Assembly (NCBI GenBank): GCA_033764265.1
Contig: JANRJB010000020.1
Location: forward strand, 1 to 29,629
Direction: 5' to 3'
DNA: 29,629 nucleotides
From: VGEM01 sp033764265
GTDB taxonomy: Bacteria; Pseudomonadota; Alphaproteobacteria; Rhodospirillales; Rhodospirillaceae
This document shows positions 1 through 6,724 of this stretch, in pieces; within the stretch, counting starts at the first letter, position 1, and the number at the start of each line of letters is the position of its first letter. Both the position numbers and the translations under genes were made by a program. Under the pieces are notes generated by a model. It saw nothing but the letters and a program-made list of their open reading frames with translations, ran no database searches and had not been told where the DNA came from.

Positions 1-1335
1 CTTGGCGATGTCGAGGGTGGAGACGCCGGTGTCCTTCAGGAAGCGGTCGTCGAACACCACCTCGTGCATGCAGCGCCCGGGGAAGGCCGGCGTCAGCTCC
101 GCCGACAGCCTGGCCAGCAGGTAGTTGGCGTTGAGCACGGCGTCGCCCGAGGCCTGGCGCAGGCCGTCGGCGCCCAGGCTGAGGATGTAGCTGAGCGCGC
201 GCACGAACACGCCGAACTGGCCCTGGAAGCCCTTCATGCGGCCGAAGCTCTTTGCCGCTTCGTCGCGGCCGGCGTGTTCGACAACCTTGAACAAGGAACG
301 CGCCCTCACCCCTTCCCTCTCCCCCGGGGAGAGGGCGCCGAGCGGAGCGAGGGGGTGAGGGTGAGTCGCGTTCTCGGAGCGCGTCACGAACGGCACCGGG
401 GCGAACGGCGCCAAGGCCGCCGACAGCACGGTCGGGCCCGCGCCGGGGCCGCCGCCGCCGTGCGGGGTGGAGAAAGTCTTGTGCAGATTGATGTGCATGG
501 CATCGACGCCCAGGTCGGCGATGCGCACGCGGCCGACCAGGGCGTTGTAGTTGGCGCCGTCCATGTAGAAGTACGCGCCGGCCTCGTGCACGGCGCGCGC
601 GATCTCGATGCAGTCCTTCTCGAACAGGCCGCAGGTGTTGGGGTTGGTGATCATCACCGCGGCGACATCGTGCGACCCGTGCTCGGTTTTCAAGAAGGCC
701 ATCAGCGCCGCCACATCGACGTGGCCGTCGGCGGTGGCCGGCACGCTTTCCACCTTGTAACCGGCCAGCGCCGCGGTGGCCGGGTTGGTGCCGTGGGCGC
801 TTTCGGGCACCAGCACAACCTTGCGCGCGCCCTGTCCGGCGGCCTCGTGCGCGGCGCGGATGCACAACAGCCCGCACAACTCGCCGTGCGCGCCGGCGGC
901 CGGGCTCATCGCCACGCCGGCCATGCCGGTCAAACCAAGCAACCAGTGCGCCAGCGTGTCGATCAGTTCCAGCGCGCCTTGCGCGGTGCTTTCCGGCTGG
1001 AACGGATGGATGTCGGCGAAGCCCGGCAGGCGCGCCATCTTCTCGTTCAGGCGCGGGTTGTGCTTCATGGTGCACGAGCCCAGCGGATAGAAGCCGGTGT
1101 CGATGGAATAGTTCTTCTGCGACAGGCGGGTGTAATGGCGCACCACTTCGGGCTCCGACAGCCCCGGCAGTCCGACGGCGCCCGCGCGCGCCAAGCTGCC
1201 GAGCCGGGTGCGGGCGTGCGGCGGCGCCGGCAGATCCACCGCCGTCTTGCCCGGCGTGTCCTGTTCGAAAATCAGCGGCTGCTCGATCATCAGCCCGCGA
1301 TGGCCCGAGGTCGTCGTCGTGTCGGCGTGGCTCAT
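1..1335 (-). CDS. gcvPB: Glycine decarboxylase P-protein subunit 2 (3' end beyond window)
   Basis: PLP-dependent half of the two-subunit P-protein of the glycine cleavage system. With GcvPA it decarboxylates glycine and passes the aminomethyl group to the lipoyl arm of GcvH in the cytoplasm. I translated the minus strand by hand: 445 codons without a stop, open at the window edge. The PLP lysine is K286 in NLHKTFSTPHGGGGPGAGP; the upstream blocks YPLGSCTMKHNPR and ESAHGTNPATAA are typical of the family. The ATG overlaps the gcvPA stop as ATGA. Odd: residues about 321-347, between PVPFVTRS and LFKVVEHAG, are encoded by a GC-rich palindromic repeat inserted in frame. Normal family sequence resumes after it (SFGRMKGFQGQFGVF), so the gene is probably functional rather than a pseudogene. 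Confidence 0.95.
   Translation of the reverse strand, partial: MSHADTTTTSGHRGLMIEQPLIFEQDTPGKTAVDLPAPPHARTRLGSLARAGAVGLPGLSEPEVVRHYTRLSQKNYSIDTGFYPLGSCTMKHNPRLNEKMARLPGFADIHPFQPESTAQGALELIDTLAHWLLGLTGMAGVAMSPAAGAHGELCGLLCIRAAHEAAGQGARKVVLVPESAHGTNPATAALAGYKVESVPATADGHVDVAALMAFLKTEHGSHDVAAVMITNPNTCGLFEKDCIEIARAVHEAGAYFYMDGANYNALVGRVRIADLGVDAMHINLHKTFSTPHGGGGPGAGPTVLSAALAPFAPVPFVTRSENATHPHPLAPLGALSPGEREGVRARSLFKVVEHAGRDEAAKSFGRMKGFQGQFGVFVRALSYILSLGADGLRQASGDAVLNANYLLARLSAELTPAFPGRCMHEVVFDDRFLKDTGVSTLDIAK
296..373. repeat. Nested palindromic repeat inserted in frame within gcvPB
   Basis: The outer arms CCCTCACCCC (303-312) and GGGGTGAGGG (352-361) enclose a second hairpin, CCCTCTCCCC (315-324) with GGGGAGAGGG (326-335), plus a GAGCGGAGCGAG bulge. 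The outer stem extends through GAACGCG (296-302) and CGCGTTC (367-373), with a 5-base bulge TGAGT. From arm to arm the element is 78 bases, 26 codons, and has no stop on the gcvPB strand. The layout resembles intergenic palindromic repeats common in alphaproteobacteria, but here it is translated, like the Rickettsia palindromic elements. The exact insertion borders are not certain. Confidence 0.85.
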
Positions 1336-2678
1336 GACAGGATCTCCTTGAGCGCCGCGGCCAGCGCGTCGATATCGGCGGCGGTGTTCATCTCGGTGGC
1401 GGCGACCAAGAGCACGTTTTCAAGCTCCGGATAGCTGGGGAAGAAGCGGCTGGCGGGCACGCCGCCCAGGATGCGCTGCGCCGCCAAGGCCTCGACCACC
1501 GCGGCCGCCGGCTTGTTCAGCTCCACCGCGAATTCGTTGAAGAACGCCTTGGGCAGCACTTTGGCGCCCGGCACGGCGTCGAGCGCCTCGGCCAGCGACA
1601 CGGCGGTGGCGTGGTTGAGCTTGGCCAGGTTGGCGAACCCCGCTTCGCCCAACAGCGTCATGTGCACCGAGAACGCCAGCGCGATCAGCCCGGAGTTGGT
1701 GCAGATGTTGCTGGTCGCCTTCTCGCGGCGGATATGCTGTTCGCGGGTCGACAGCGTCAGCACCCAGCCGCGGCGGCCGTCCTCGTCGACCGTTTCGCCG
1801 GCCAGCCGACCCGGCATCTGGCGGATGAACTTTTCGCGCGTGGCGAACAGCCCGACGCCCGGCCCGCCGAACGACGGCGGCGTCGCCAGCGACTGGCCCT
1901 CGCCCACTACAATGTCCGCGCCCATGGCGCCGGGCGACTTCACCAGCCCCAGCGACACCGGCTCGGCCACCGCCACGACCAACAGCGCGCCCGCCTCGTG
2001 GCAGGCCTCGGCCAGCGCGGTGTAGTCCTTCAGGTGACCGAAGAAACCGGGGTTCTGCACCACCACGCAGGCGTGCTCGGGCCCGACCCGGCCGATCAGG
2101 TCCTCGATACCGATGGGATCGGGCGCCAGCGCCTCGACGCCCACGTCGAGGAATTTGAGCGACGTGGCCGTGACGTCGCGGTAGTGCGGATGCACGTTGC
2201 CCGACACCAGCACCTTGGCGCGCCTGGTGACGCGGCACGCCATGGCGGCGGCCTCGGCCGTCGCGGTGGCGCCGTCGTACATCGAGGCGTTGGCCACCTC
2301 CATGCCGGTGATCAGCGCCACCTGCGTCTGGAACTCGTAGATCGCCTGCAAGGTGCCCTGGGCGATCTCGGGCTGATAGGGCGTGTAGGCGGTCAGGAAC
2401 TCGCCGCGCTGGATGATGTAGTCGAGCGACGCCGGGGTATGGTGGCGATAGTTGCCGCAGCCCAGGAACGCCGGCGCCTGGCCCATGTTCAGGTTTTTCG
2501 CGGCCATCGCGCCCAGGAAGCGCTCGACCTCGATCTCGCCCGCGCCGAACGGCAGGTCGAACGGCCGGTCGGATCGCGCCGTCGCGGGCACGTCGGCGAA
2601 CAGCGCGTCGACGGAATTGGCGCCGATCGCGGCCAGCATCTCGGCGCGGTGGGCTTCGCTTAACGGCAGATAACGCAT
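1332..2678 (-). CDS. gcvPA: Glycine decarboxylase P-protein subunit 1
   Basis: N-terminal-half subunit of the glycine decarboxylase heterodimer, 448 aa, the usual size for GcvPA. Recognisable blocks are YLPLSEAHRAEML at the N-terminus, FLGCGNYRHHTPASLDYI near residues 80-100, the region ending in YDGATATAEAAAMACR, and EKATSNICTNSGL in the C-terminal third. The chosen ATG (2676-2678) follows GAGGACC; an upstream in-frame start would add 19 residues unlike the family. It ends in an ATGA overlap with gcvPB, so the two subunits are translationally coupled, as expected for a 1:1 complex. About 200 bases of repeat-containing DNA separate it from gcvH upstream; it is probably still co-transcribed under the glycine riboswitch. 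Confidence 0.95.
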   Translation of the reverse strand: MRYLPLSEAHRAEMLAAIGANSVDALFADVPATARSDRPFDLPFGAGEIEVERFLGAMAAKNLNMGQAPAFLGCGNYRHHTPASLDYIIQRGEFLTAYTPYQPEIAQGTLQAIYEFQTQVALITGMEVANASMYDGATATAEAAAMACRVTRRAKVLVSGNVHPHYRDVTATSLKFLDVGVEALAPDPIGIEDLIGRVGPEHACVVVQNPGFFGHLKDYTALAEACHEAGALLVVAVAEPVSLGLVKSPGAMGADIVVGEGQSLATPPSFGGPGVGLFATREKFIRQMPGRLAGETVDEDGRRGWVLTLSTREQHIRREKATSNICTNSGLIALAFSVHMTLLGEAGFANLAKLNHATAVSLAEALDAVPGAKVLPKAFFNEFAVELNKPAAAVVEALAAQRILGGVPASRFFPSYPELENVLLVAATEMNTAADIDALAAALKEILS

Positions 2679-2728
2679 GGTGCGGTCCTCAGATTTCACA
2701 GATCGATTGAAATGCGCGGGGCGAACGC

Positions 2729-2852
2729 ACCCCACCCGGCTCGCGTTCGCTCGCCACCCTCCCCATCAAGGGGAGGGACAATTCATCCGCGGCTTCCTTC
2801 CCTCCCCCGTGTGGGGAGGGACCGAGGACCGAAGGTCCGAAGGGGGTGGGGG
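2729..2852. repeat. Composite palindromic repeat in the gcvPA-gcvH gap
   Basis: There are two hairpins. CCCTCCCC (2757-2764) pairs with GGGGAGGG (2770-2777) around ATCAA, and TCCCTCCCC (2799-2807) pairs with GGGGAGGGA (2813-2821) around CGTGT. A small GGACC-GAA-GGTCC hairpin follows (2826-2838). Outer arms CCCCACCC (2730-2737) and GGGTGGGG (2844-2851) could close the whole structure. There is no run of T after any stem on either strand, so an intrinsic terminator is unlikely. It is a different sequence family from the repeat inside gcvPB. It may modulate mRNA stability or the gcvH:gcvPA ratio (inference). Confidence 0.75.
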
Positions 2853-2879
2853 TCCGTTGCATCGTCAGCCTTTGCGTCC

Positions 2880-3257
2880 TCACCCCAATTCGGCGACGTA
2901 CTTGTCGTAGGCCGCCTGGTCCATCAGCGCCGAAAGTTCCGACGGGTTGGCGACCGTCATCTTGAAAAACCAGCCGGCGCCCTGCGGGTCCTTGTTCACG
3001 GCGTCGGGCGCATCGGGCAGCGCCGCGTTGCCCTCGGTCACCTCGCCGGTGATCGGCGCGTAGACCTCGCTCGCGGCTTTGACCGATTCCACCACCGCGG
3101 CTTCGCCGCCGGGCTTCAGCGCCTTGCCCTTGGCCGGCACCTCGACGAACACGATGTCGCCCAGCTGGCCCTGGGCGTAGTCGGTGATGCCGACCGTCGC
3201 CGTGTTGCCCTCGACGCGGACCCACTCGTGGTCCTTGGTGAAACGCAAGTCCGACAT
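2880..3257 (-). CDS. gcvH: Glycine cleavage system H protein
   Basis: Lipoyl carrier protein of the glycine cleavage system, 125 aa, normal length. It shuttles the aminomethyl intermediate from P-protein to T-protein and is then reoxidised by lipoamide dehydrogenase (not in the window). The lipoyl-attachment lysine is K60 in AVVESVKAASEVYAP, preceded by GDIVFVEVPAKGK. The N-terminus FTKDHEWVRVEG is characteristic. The ATG follows an AAGGA-type binding site. It lies 18 bases after gcvT and precedes the repeat cluster before gcvPA. Confidence 0.97.
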   Translation of the reverse strand: MSDLRFTKDHEWVRVEGNTATVGITDYAQGQLGDIVFVEVPAKGKALKPGGEAAVVESVKAASEVYAPITGEVTEGNAALPDAPDAVNKDPQGAGWFFKMTVANPSELSALMDQAAYDKYVAELG

Positions 3258-3275
3258 GCGGATGGTCCTTCTTCC

Positions 3276-4427
3276 TTAGGTCGCGGATTTGAAATAGCGG
3301 TGCGGCACGAACGGCAGGGCGCAGACCTCGGCCGGCAGGGCCTGGCCGCGCACCATGAGATTCACCGGCGTGCCGGGCGCGGCGAAAGCCGGCGCGATGT
3401 AGCCCATGGCGACGGGTGCGTTGAAGCTGGGCCCGAAACCGCCCGAGGTGATTTTGCCGATGCGCTGTCCGTCGGGGCCTTGAATTTCGGTGTGGGCGCG
3501 GGCCGGCGCGCGGCCGAGCGGCTTGATGCCGACGCGCAGGCGGGGAACACCGCCCGCCAGCTGCGCGAGAATCTTCGCGGCCCCGGGAAAGTCGGCGTCG
3601 GCCTTGCGACGCTTGCCGATGATCCAGTTCAGGTTCGCCTCAACCGGCGTGGTGGTGGCGTCGATGTCGGACCCGTACAGGCACAGGCCCGCTTCCAGCC
3701 GCAGCGAATCGCGTGCGCCCAGGCCGATCGGCTGGACCTCGGGCTGGGCGAGCAGCGCCTTGGCCACATCCTCGGCGGCGCCGGCGGGCACCGAGATTTC
3801 CCAGCCGTCCTCGCCGGTATAGCCCGAACGGAACAGCCGCACCTCGACGCCGGCGCGGGCCGGGAACTTGAACGTGTCCACACGGCTCGACATGAACGGC
3901 ATGGCCGCGCAACCCGCCACGAAGCGCGCCAGCACCGCGGCGGCGGCGGGGCCTTGCAGCGCCAGCAGCGCGCGGTTGTCGTGACGGGTCAGCGTCGCGC
4001 GATCCTTCAATGCCGCGGCGATATGGGCGAAGTCGGCGTCCTTGCAGGCGGCGTTGACCACCAGGAACAGCCGGCGGTCGTCGATGCGCGTCGTCATGAA
4101 GTCGTCGCGGATACCGCCGGCGTCGTTCAGCAGCGCCGAATAGCGGATGCGCCCGGGGGCGAGCGCCTTCAGGTCGCCGGGGATCAGGCGTTCCAGCGCC
4201 GCGGCCGGATCGTCGCCCGGGCCGTTGGCGATCAGCTCGGCCTGGCCCATGTGCGACACGTCGAACAGCCCGGCCTGGCTGCGGGTATGCAAATGCTCTT
4301 TCAGCACGCCGAGCGGATAGTTCACCGGCATGGCGTAGCCGGCGAACGGCACCATCTTGGCGCCCAGCGTGACGTGCAACGCGGCAAGCGGCGTCGCTTT
4401 CAGGGCTTGATCGGTCGGCTGATCCAC
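3276..4427 (-). CDS. gcvT: Aminomethyltransferase, glycine cleavage T protein
   Basis: Releases ammonia from the aminomethyl-lipoyl H-protein and transfers the one-carbon unit to tetrahydrofolate, giving 5,10-methylene-THF. It is 383 aa with N-terminal LHVTLGAKMVPFAGYAMPVNY, LFDVSHMGQ, the folate-binding LNDAGGIRDDFMTTR region and YTGEDGWEIS, all typical. I chose GTG at 4425-4427 because family similarity begins right after it and GGAG lies 7 bases upstream. The open frame extends further upstream, but that stretch is the riboswitch, not coding. First gene of the gcv operon; its binding site is probably the target of riboswitch control. Confidence 0.93.
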   Translation of the reverse strand: MDQPTDQALKATPLAALHVTLGAKMVPFAGYAMPVNYPLGVLKEHLHTRSQAGLFDVSHMGQAELIANGPGDDPAAALERLIPGDLKALAPGRIRYSALLNDAGGIRDDFMTTRIDDRRLFLVVNAACKDADFAHIAAALKDRATLTRHDNRALLALQGPAAAAVLARFVAGCAAMPFMSSRVDTFKFPARAGVEVRLFRSGYTGEDGWEISVPAGAAEDVAKALLAQPEVQPIGLGARDSLRLEAGLCLYGSDIDATTTPVEANLNWIIGKRRKADADFPGAAKILAQLAGGVPRLRVGIKPLGRAPARAHTEIQGPDGQRIGKITSGGFGPSFNAPVAMGYIAPAFAAPGTPVNLMVRGQALPAEVCALPFVPHRYFKSAT

Positions 4428-4430
4428 ACC

Positions 4431-4491
4431 GGTTCTCCACGACGAGGACGCATCGCGCGCGGCGGGAGTCGGAGTCCCGCCGTCGTGCGAC
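4431..4491 (-). promoter_or_regulatory. Riboswitch expression platform with gcvT ribosome binding site
   Basis: The mRNA segment between aptamer 2 and the gcvT start holds a perfect hairpin of 8 base pairs with a 7-base loop (arms 4475-4482 and 4460-4467), then the binding site GGAGAACC (4438 down to 4431). GGAGAACC is the exact complement of GGTTCTCC inside aptamer 2 (4509 down to 4502), with one more possible G-U pair. The seen complementarity suggests translational control: without glycine the aptamer strand could mask the binding site; with glycine it is held in the aptamer. No T-run follows the hairpin, which argues against a terminator platform. Confidence 0.6.
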
Positions 4492-4697
4492 CTCCTCTGT
4501 CGGAGAACCTGAAAGATTGACCGGGCAAGTGCGCCGCGCGCCCGGCTTTCCTCTTCGGTGAGGCGGCGCCTAAGCCGGGCGTCGCCTGCTTTCCAGAGTG
4601 CCCAAGCCCTCGCGGTCCTTTTGCCTGAGAGTTTCCGAGGTCGTTGCTCCTTCGGCGCCGGGCAATCGCGCGAACGCGAAATCCGGTCTCTCCCACG
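4492..4697 (-). ncRNA. Tandem glycine riboswitch
   Basis: Two glycine aptamers in series in the gcvT leader. Aptamer 1 (about 4600-4697) shows GGGAGAG (4694 down to 4688), GCCGAAGGAGCAA (4656 to 4644) and CTCTCAGGCAAAAGGACC (from 4631). Aptamer 2 (about 4492-4598) shows CTCTGGAA (4598 to 4591), CACCGAAGAGGAAA (4560 to 4547) and TCTTTCAGGTT ending in CAGAGG. CTCTG and CAGAG can form the closing stem of aptamer 2. These conserved blocks and their order match the known tandem gcvT element, which turns on glycine cleavage when glycine is plentiful. Confidence 0.93.
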
Positions 4698-4716
4698 AGG
4701 CGTGCGGCAGGCCGGC

Positions 4717-4746
4717 ACCTTGGCGTGATTCGCCCCCGCCGGTCAA
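4717..4746 (-). promoter_or_regulatory. Putative promoter of the gcv operon
   Basis: On the minus strand a near-perfect -35 box TTGACC (4746 to 4741) is followed after 18 bases by CAAGGT (4722 to 4717), a weak -10. Transcription would start at about 4710, a few bases before the first riboswitch stem. Position and the strong -35 support it; the poor -10 keeps it tentative. Confidence 0.4.
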
Positions 4747-4772
4747 CGGCGCGATGGCGCACGCATCGCAGC

Positions 4773-4781
4773 TGTGGATAA
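4773..4781 (-). promoter_or_regulatory. Perfect DnaA-box 9-mer upstream of the gcv promoter
   Basis: TTATCCACA, the consensus DnaA box, occurs once on the minus strand between the lipoprotein stop codon and the putative gcv -35 box. A single box is not an origin. It could be chance or a DnaA-responsive site at this promoter. Confidence 0.35.
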
Positions 4782-4785
4782 CCGT

Positions 4786-5313
4786 CTATTGCGCCGTTTG
4801 GGCGCGGTTGAAGTCGAGCTGGGCCTGGGTCAGCTGGAAGCCCAAATACACGTCATAGGCCGCCGCCGGTTCGCTTTCTTTCAGCGGAATGAAGACGCGG
4901 ATGCCCCGTTCGCTCAGCCGTTCGCGGCGGCCGGGCTGGCTGGGCACCGACGCGCGCACGCTGAAGATGCGCTTGCCTTGGGTGTCGGGGAAATACTGCG
5001 GTATGGCGACGAAGTAGTAGAGATCGGCGCGACCGCCGGCTGTCGCCGGCCCGGCGGCGACCAGCAGGTCGATGTTCATGTCGATCGCCACGCCGTCGTC
5101 CTGGAAATCGCAGACCCCGCCGTAGCCGACGATCTGCGCCTCGTAGGCGACATCGGCCGGGGTCTGTCCGCCGCCGTCGCGGAACTGCACCAATCGTGCC
5201 GTCGTGCTGTCCACCCGCACCGACGGGCACGGCGGCAGGATGGTGCTTTGACAGCCCGACAGAACCGCCGACGCCACCGCGGCCAGCGCCGCATAAACGA
5301 TACGCTTCGACAT
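4786..5313 (-). CDS. Putative lipoprotein of unknown function
   Basis: 175 aa. A short basic start MSKR, a hydrophobic stretch and the lipobox VLSGC give a lipidated Cys at residue 21, so the mature protein should be anchored in the envelope facing the periplasm. The mature part begins STILPPCPSVRVDSTTARLVQF and contains two more cysteines (PPCP, GVCDF). It has a beta-rich look with DLYYFVAIPQYFPD and a C-terminal AYDVYLGFQLTQAQLDFNRAQ. I do not recognise a named family with certainty; similar short lipoproteins occur in alphaproteobacteria. It lies 10 bases after the CDGSH gene, so the two are probably co-transcribed. No function is assigned. Confidence 0.85.
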   Translation of the reverse strand: MSKRIVYAALAAVASAVLSGCQSTILPPCPSVRVDSTTARLVQFRDGGGQTPADVAYEAQIVGYGGVCDFQDDGVAIDMNIDLLVAAGPATAGGRADLYYFVAIPQYFPDTQGKRIFSVRASVPSQPGRRERLSERGIRVFIPLKESEPAAAYDVYLGFQLTQAQLDFNRAQTAQ

Positions 5314-5323
5314 GAGGCTGGAA

Positions 5324-5584
5324 TCAGAGTTTCTTGTGGGTGCCGTCGCACATCGGCGCTTTGGTGGTGGCCTTGCAGCCGCAGAACCAGACCTTCTGGG
5401 CGGCCGTCGCGTCGTACTTCATCGGCGCGAGACCGGTGCCCTTGTGCGAGCCGTCGCAGAACGGCTGCTTGGCGCTGCGCCCGCAGACGCACCACCAGTA
5501 CGACTTGCCGGCTTCGACCTCGACGGCGAAGGGCGCTTTCTGGGCGATGACCGGCTGGGCCGGGGTGGCGGGAACGTCGCTCAT
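5324..5584 (-). CDS. Double CDGSH-type iron-sulfur protein
   Basis: 86 aa small 2Fe-2S protein with two CDGSH (mitoNEET-type) motifs: WWCVCGRSAKQPFCDGSH and VWFCGCKATTKAPMCDGTH. Each has the three Cys and one His cluster ligands of the family, so one cluster per motif is expected. Such tandem CDGSH proteins are small cytoplasmic electron-transfer or cluster-handling proteins; the specific partner is unknown. I chose the ATG at 5582-5584 because the protein is complete from there and the upstream open frame crosses the divergent ispH promoter region. It is divergent from ispH with a 178-base gap that holds no clear gene. Confidence 0.92.
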   Translation of the reverse strand: MSDVPATPAQPVIAQKAPFAVEVEAGKSYWWCVCGRSAKQPFCDGSHKGTGLAPMKYDATAAQKVWFCGCKATTKAPMCDGTHKKL

Positions 5585-5762
5585 CGGAACCTCGATTCGC
5601 CGCGCGATTCTGTGGGGGTATCGCTTTCGCCGGCGCGGCGGATTTGCTATTGCTGCGCCCGAATTGGGGCGTTCGCGCGGCAGTCTATCGGCCCGCGACG
5701 CCGGCCACAATCGCCCGATTCCGCCCGTTCCATCACGTTCCGCACCGGCCTTGGCCCACGAC

Positions 5763-6704
5763 ATGTCGCGCCCCCGCCTTCGCATTCTGCTTGCCGCGCC
5801 GCGCGGGTTCTGCGCCGGGGTCGACCGTGCCATCCTGATCGTCGAAAAGGCGTTGGCCAAATACGGCGCACCGGTCTACGTGCGCCACGAGATCGTGCAC
5901 AACCGCCACGTTGTCGAGAGCCTGAAAGCCAAAGGCGCGGTGTTCGTCGACGAGCTGGACGAGGTACCCGACGATGCGCCGGTGGTGTTTTCCGCCCACG
6001 GCGTGCCCAAGGCGGTGCCGGCCGAAGCCGAACGGCGCAAGCTGACGTATGTCGATGCCACCTGCCCGCTGGTCAGCAAGGTGCACGTCGAGGCCGAACG
6101 CCATGCCAAGACCGGCCACCACATTCTGCTGATCGGCCACGCCAACCATCCCGAAGTGATCGGTACCATGGGCCAGGTGCCCGTCGGCAGCATGACCCTG
6201 ATCGAGGACGTGGCCGACGCCGAAGCGTTCGTCCCGCCGCCGGGGTCAAGGCTCGCGTTCGTCACCCAGACCACGCTGTCGGTCGGCGACACCGCCGAGA
6301 TCGTGGCGGCGTTGCGCCGGCGCTTCCCCGAGATCGCCGCGCCGCGCAAGGAAGACATCTGCTACGCCACCACCAACCGGCAGGCCGCGGCCAACGCCAT
6401 CGCCGGACAGTGCGACGCCTTCATCGTGATCGGCGCGCCCAATTCGTCCAACTCCAACCGGCTGGTGGAAGTGGCGCGCAAGGCCGGCTGCAAGACCGCG
6501 TTGCTGGTGGAACAGGCCGGCGACATTCCGTGGGACCGCATCGGGCCCGGCACCCTGGGCCTGACCGCCGGCGCCTCGGCGCCCGAACTGCTGGTCGAGC
6601 AGGTGATCGAGGCCGCCGGCGCGCGCTTCGACGTGACGGTGGAACAAGTGGCGGTGACCACTGAAACCGTGAAGTTCAGCCTGCCCCGGCAGCTGTCGGC
6701 ATAG
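5763..6704 (+). CDS. ispH: 4-hydroxy-3-methylbut-2-enyl diphosphate reductase
   Basis: Last enzyme of the MEP isoprenoid pathway: it reduces HMBPP to IPP and DMAPP using a 4Fe-4S cluster. It is 313 aa, normal length. The three cluster cysteines are C17 in PRGFCAGVDRA, C101 in DATCPLVSK and C200 in DICYATTNRQ. Other blocks are VFSAHGV and IGAPNSSNSNRL. The ATG at 5763 starts MSRPRLRILLAAPRGFCAG; the open frame upstream overlaps the opposite-strand CDGSH gene and is not coding. There is no strong Shine-Dalgarno sequence. Followed by thrB after 20 bases and rnhA, a gene order I know from alphaproteobacteria. Confidence 0.97.
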   Translation: MSRPRLRILLAAPRGFCAGVDRAILIVEKALAKYGAPVYVRHEIVHNRHVVESLKAKGAVFVDELDEVPDDAPVVFSAHGVPKAVPAEAERRKLTYVDATCPLVSKVHVEAERHAKTGHHILLIGHANHPEVIGTMGQVPVGSMTLIEDVADAEAFVPPPGSRLAFVTQTTLSVGDTAEIVAALRRRFPEIAAPRKEDICYATTNRQAAANAIAGQCDAFIVIGAPNSSNSNRLVEVARKAGCKTALLVEQAGDIPWDRIGPGTLGLTAGASAPELLVEQVIEAAGARFDVTVEQVAVTTETVKFSLPRQLSA

Positions 6705-6724
6705 GCAGGAGCTTCGCACCCGTC

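Noticed and set aside
296..373. Disruption of gcvPB into a pseudogene by the repeat
   Set aside because: The frame is kept through the repeat and conserved residues continue in the same frame on both sides.
64..1434. Long open frame on the plus strand opposite gcvPB
   Set aside because: It is antisense to clear gcvPB family sequence, its low-complexity Arg/Ala/Gly-rich protein matches nothing I know, and GC-rich DNA produces such shadows.
4460..4482. Hairpin in the gcvT leader as an intrinsic terminator
   Set aside because: A strong stem exists but no run of T follows it on the transcribed strand; it fits a translational expression platform better.
2712..4520. Long plus-strand open frame opposite gcvH and gcvT
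   Set aside because: Antisense to two well-supported genes and a riboswitch; no family features.
4773..4781. Replication origin based on the DnaA box
   Set aside because: A single box without an AT-rich region or typical origin genes.
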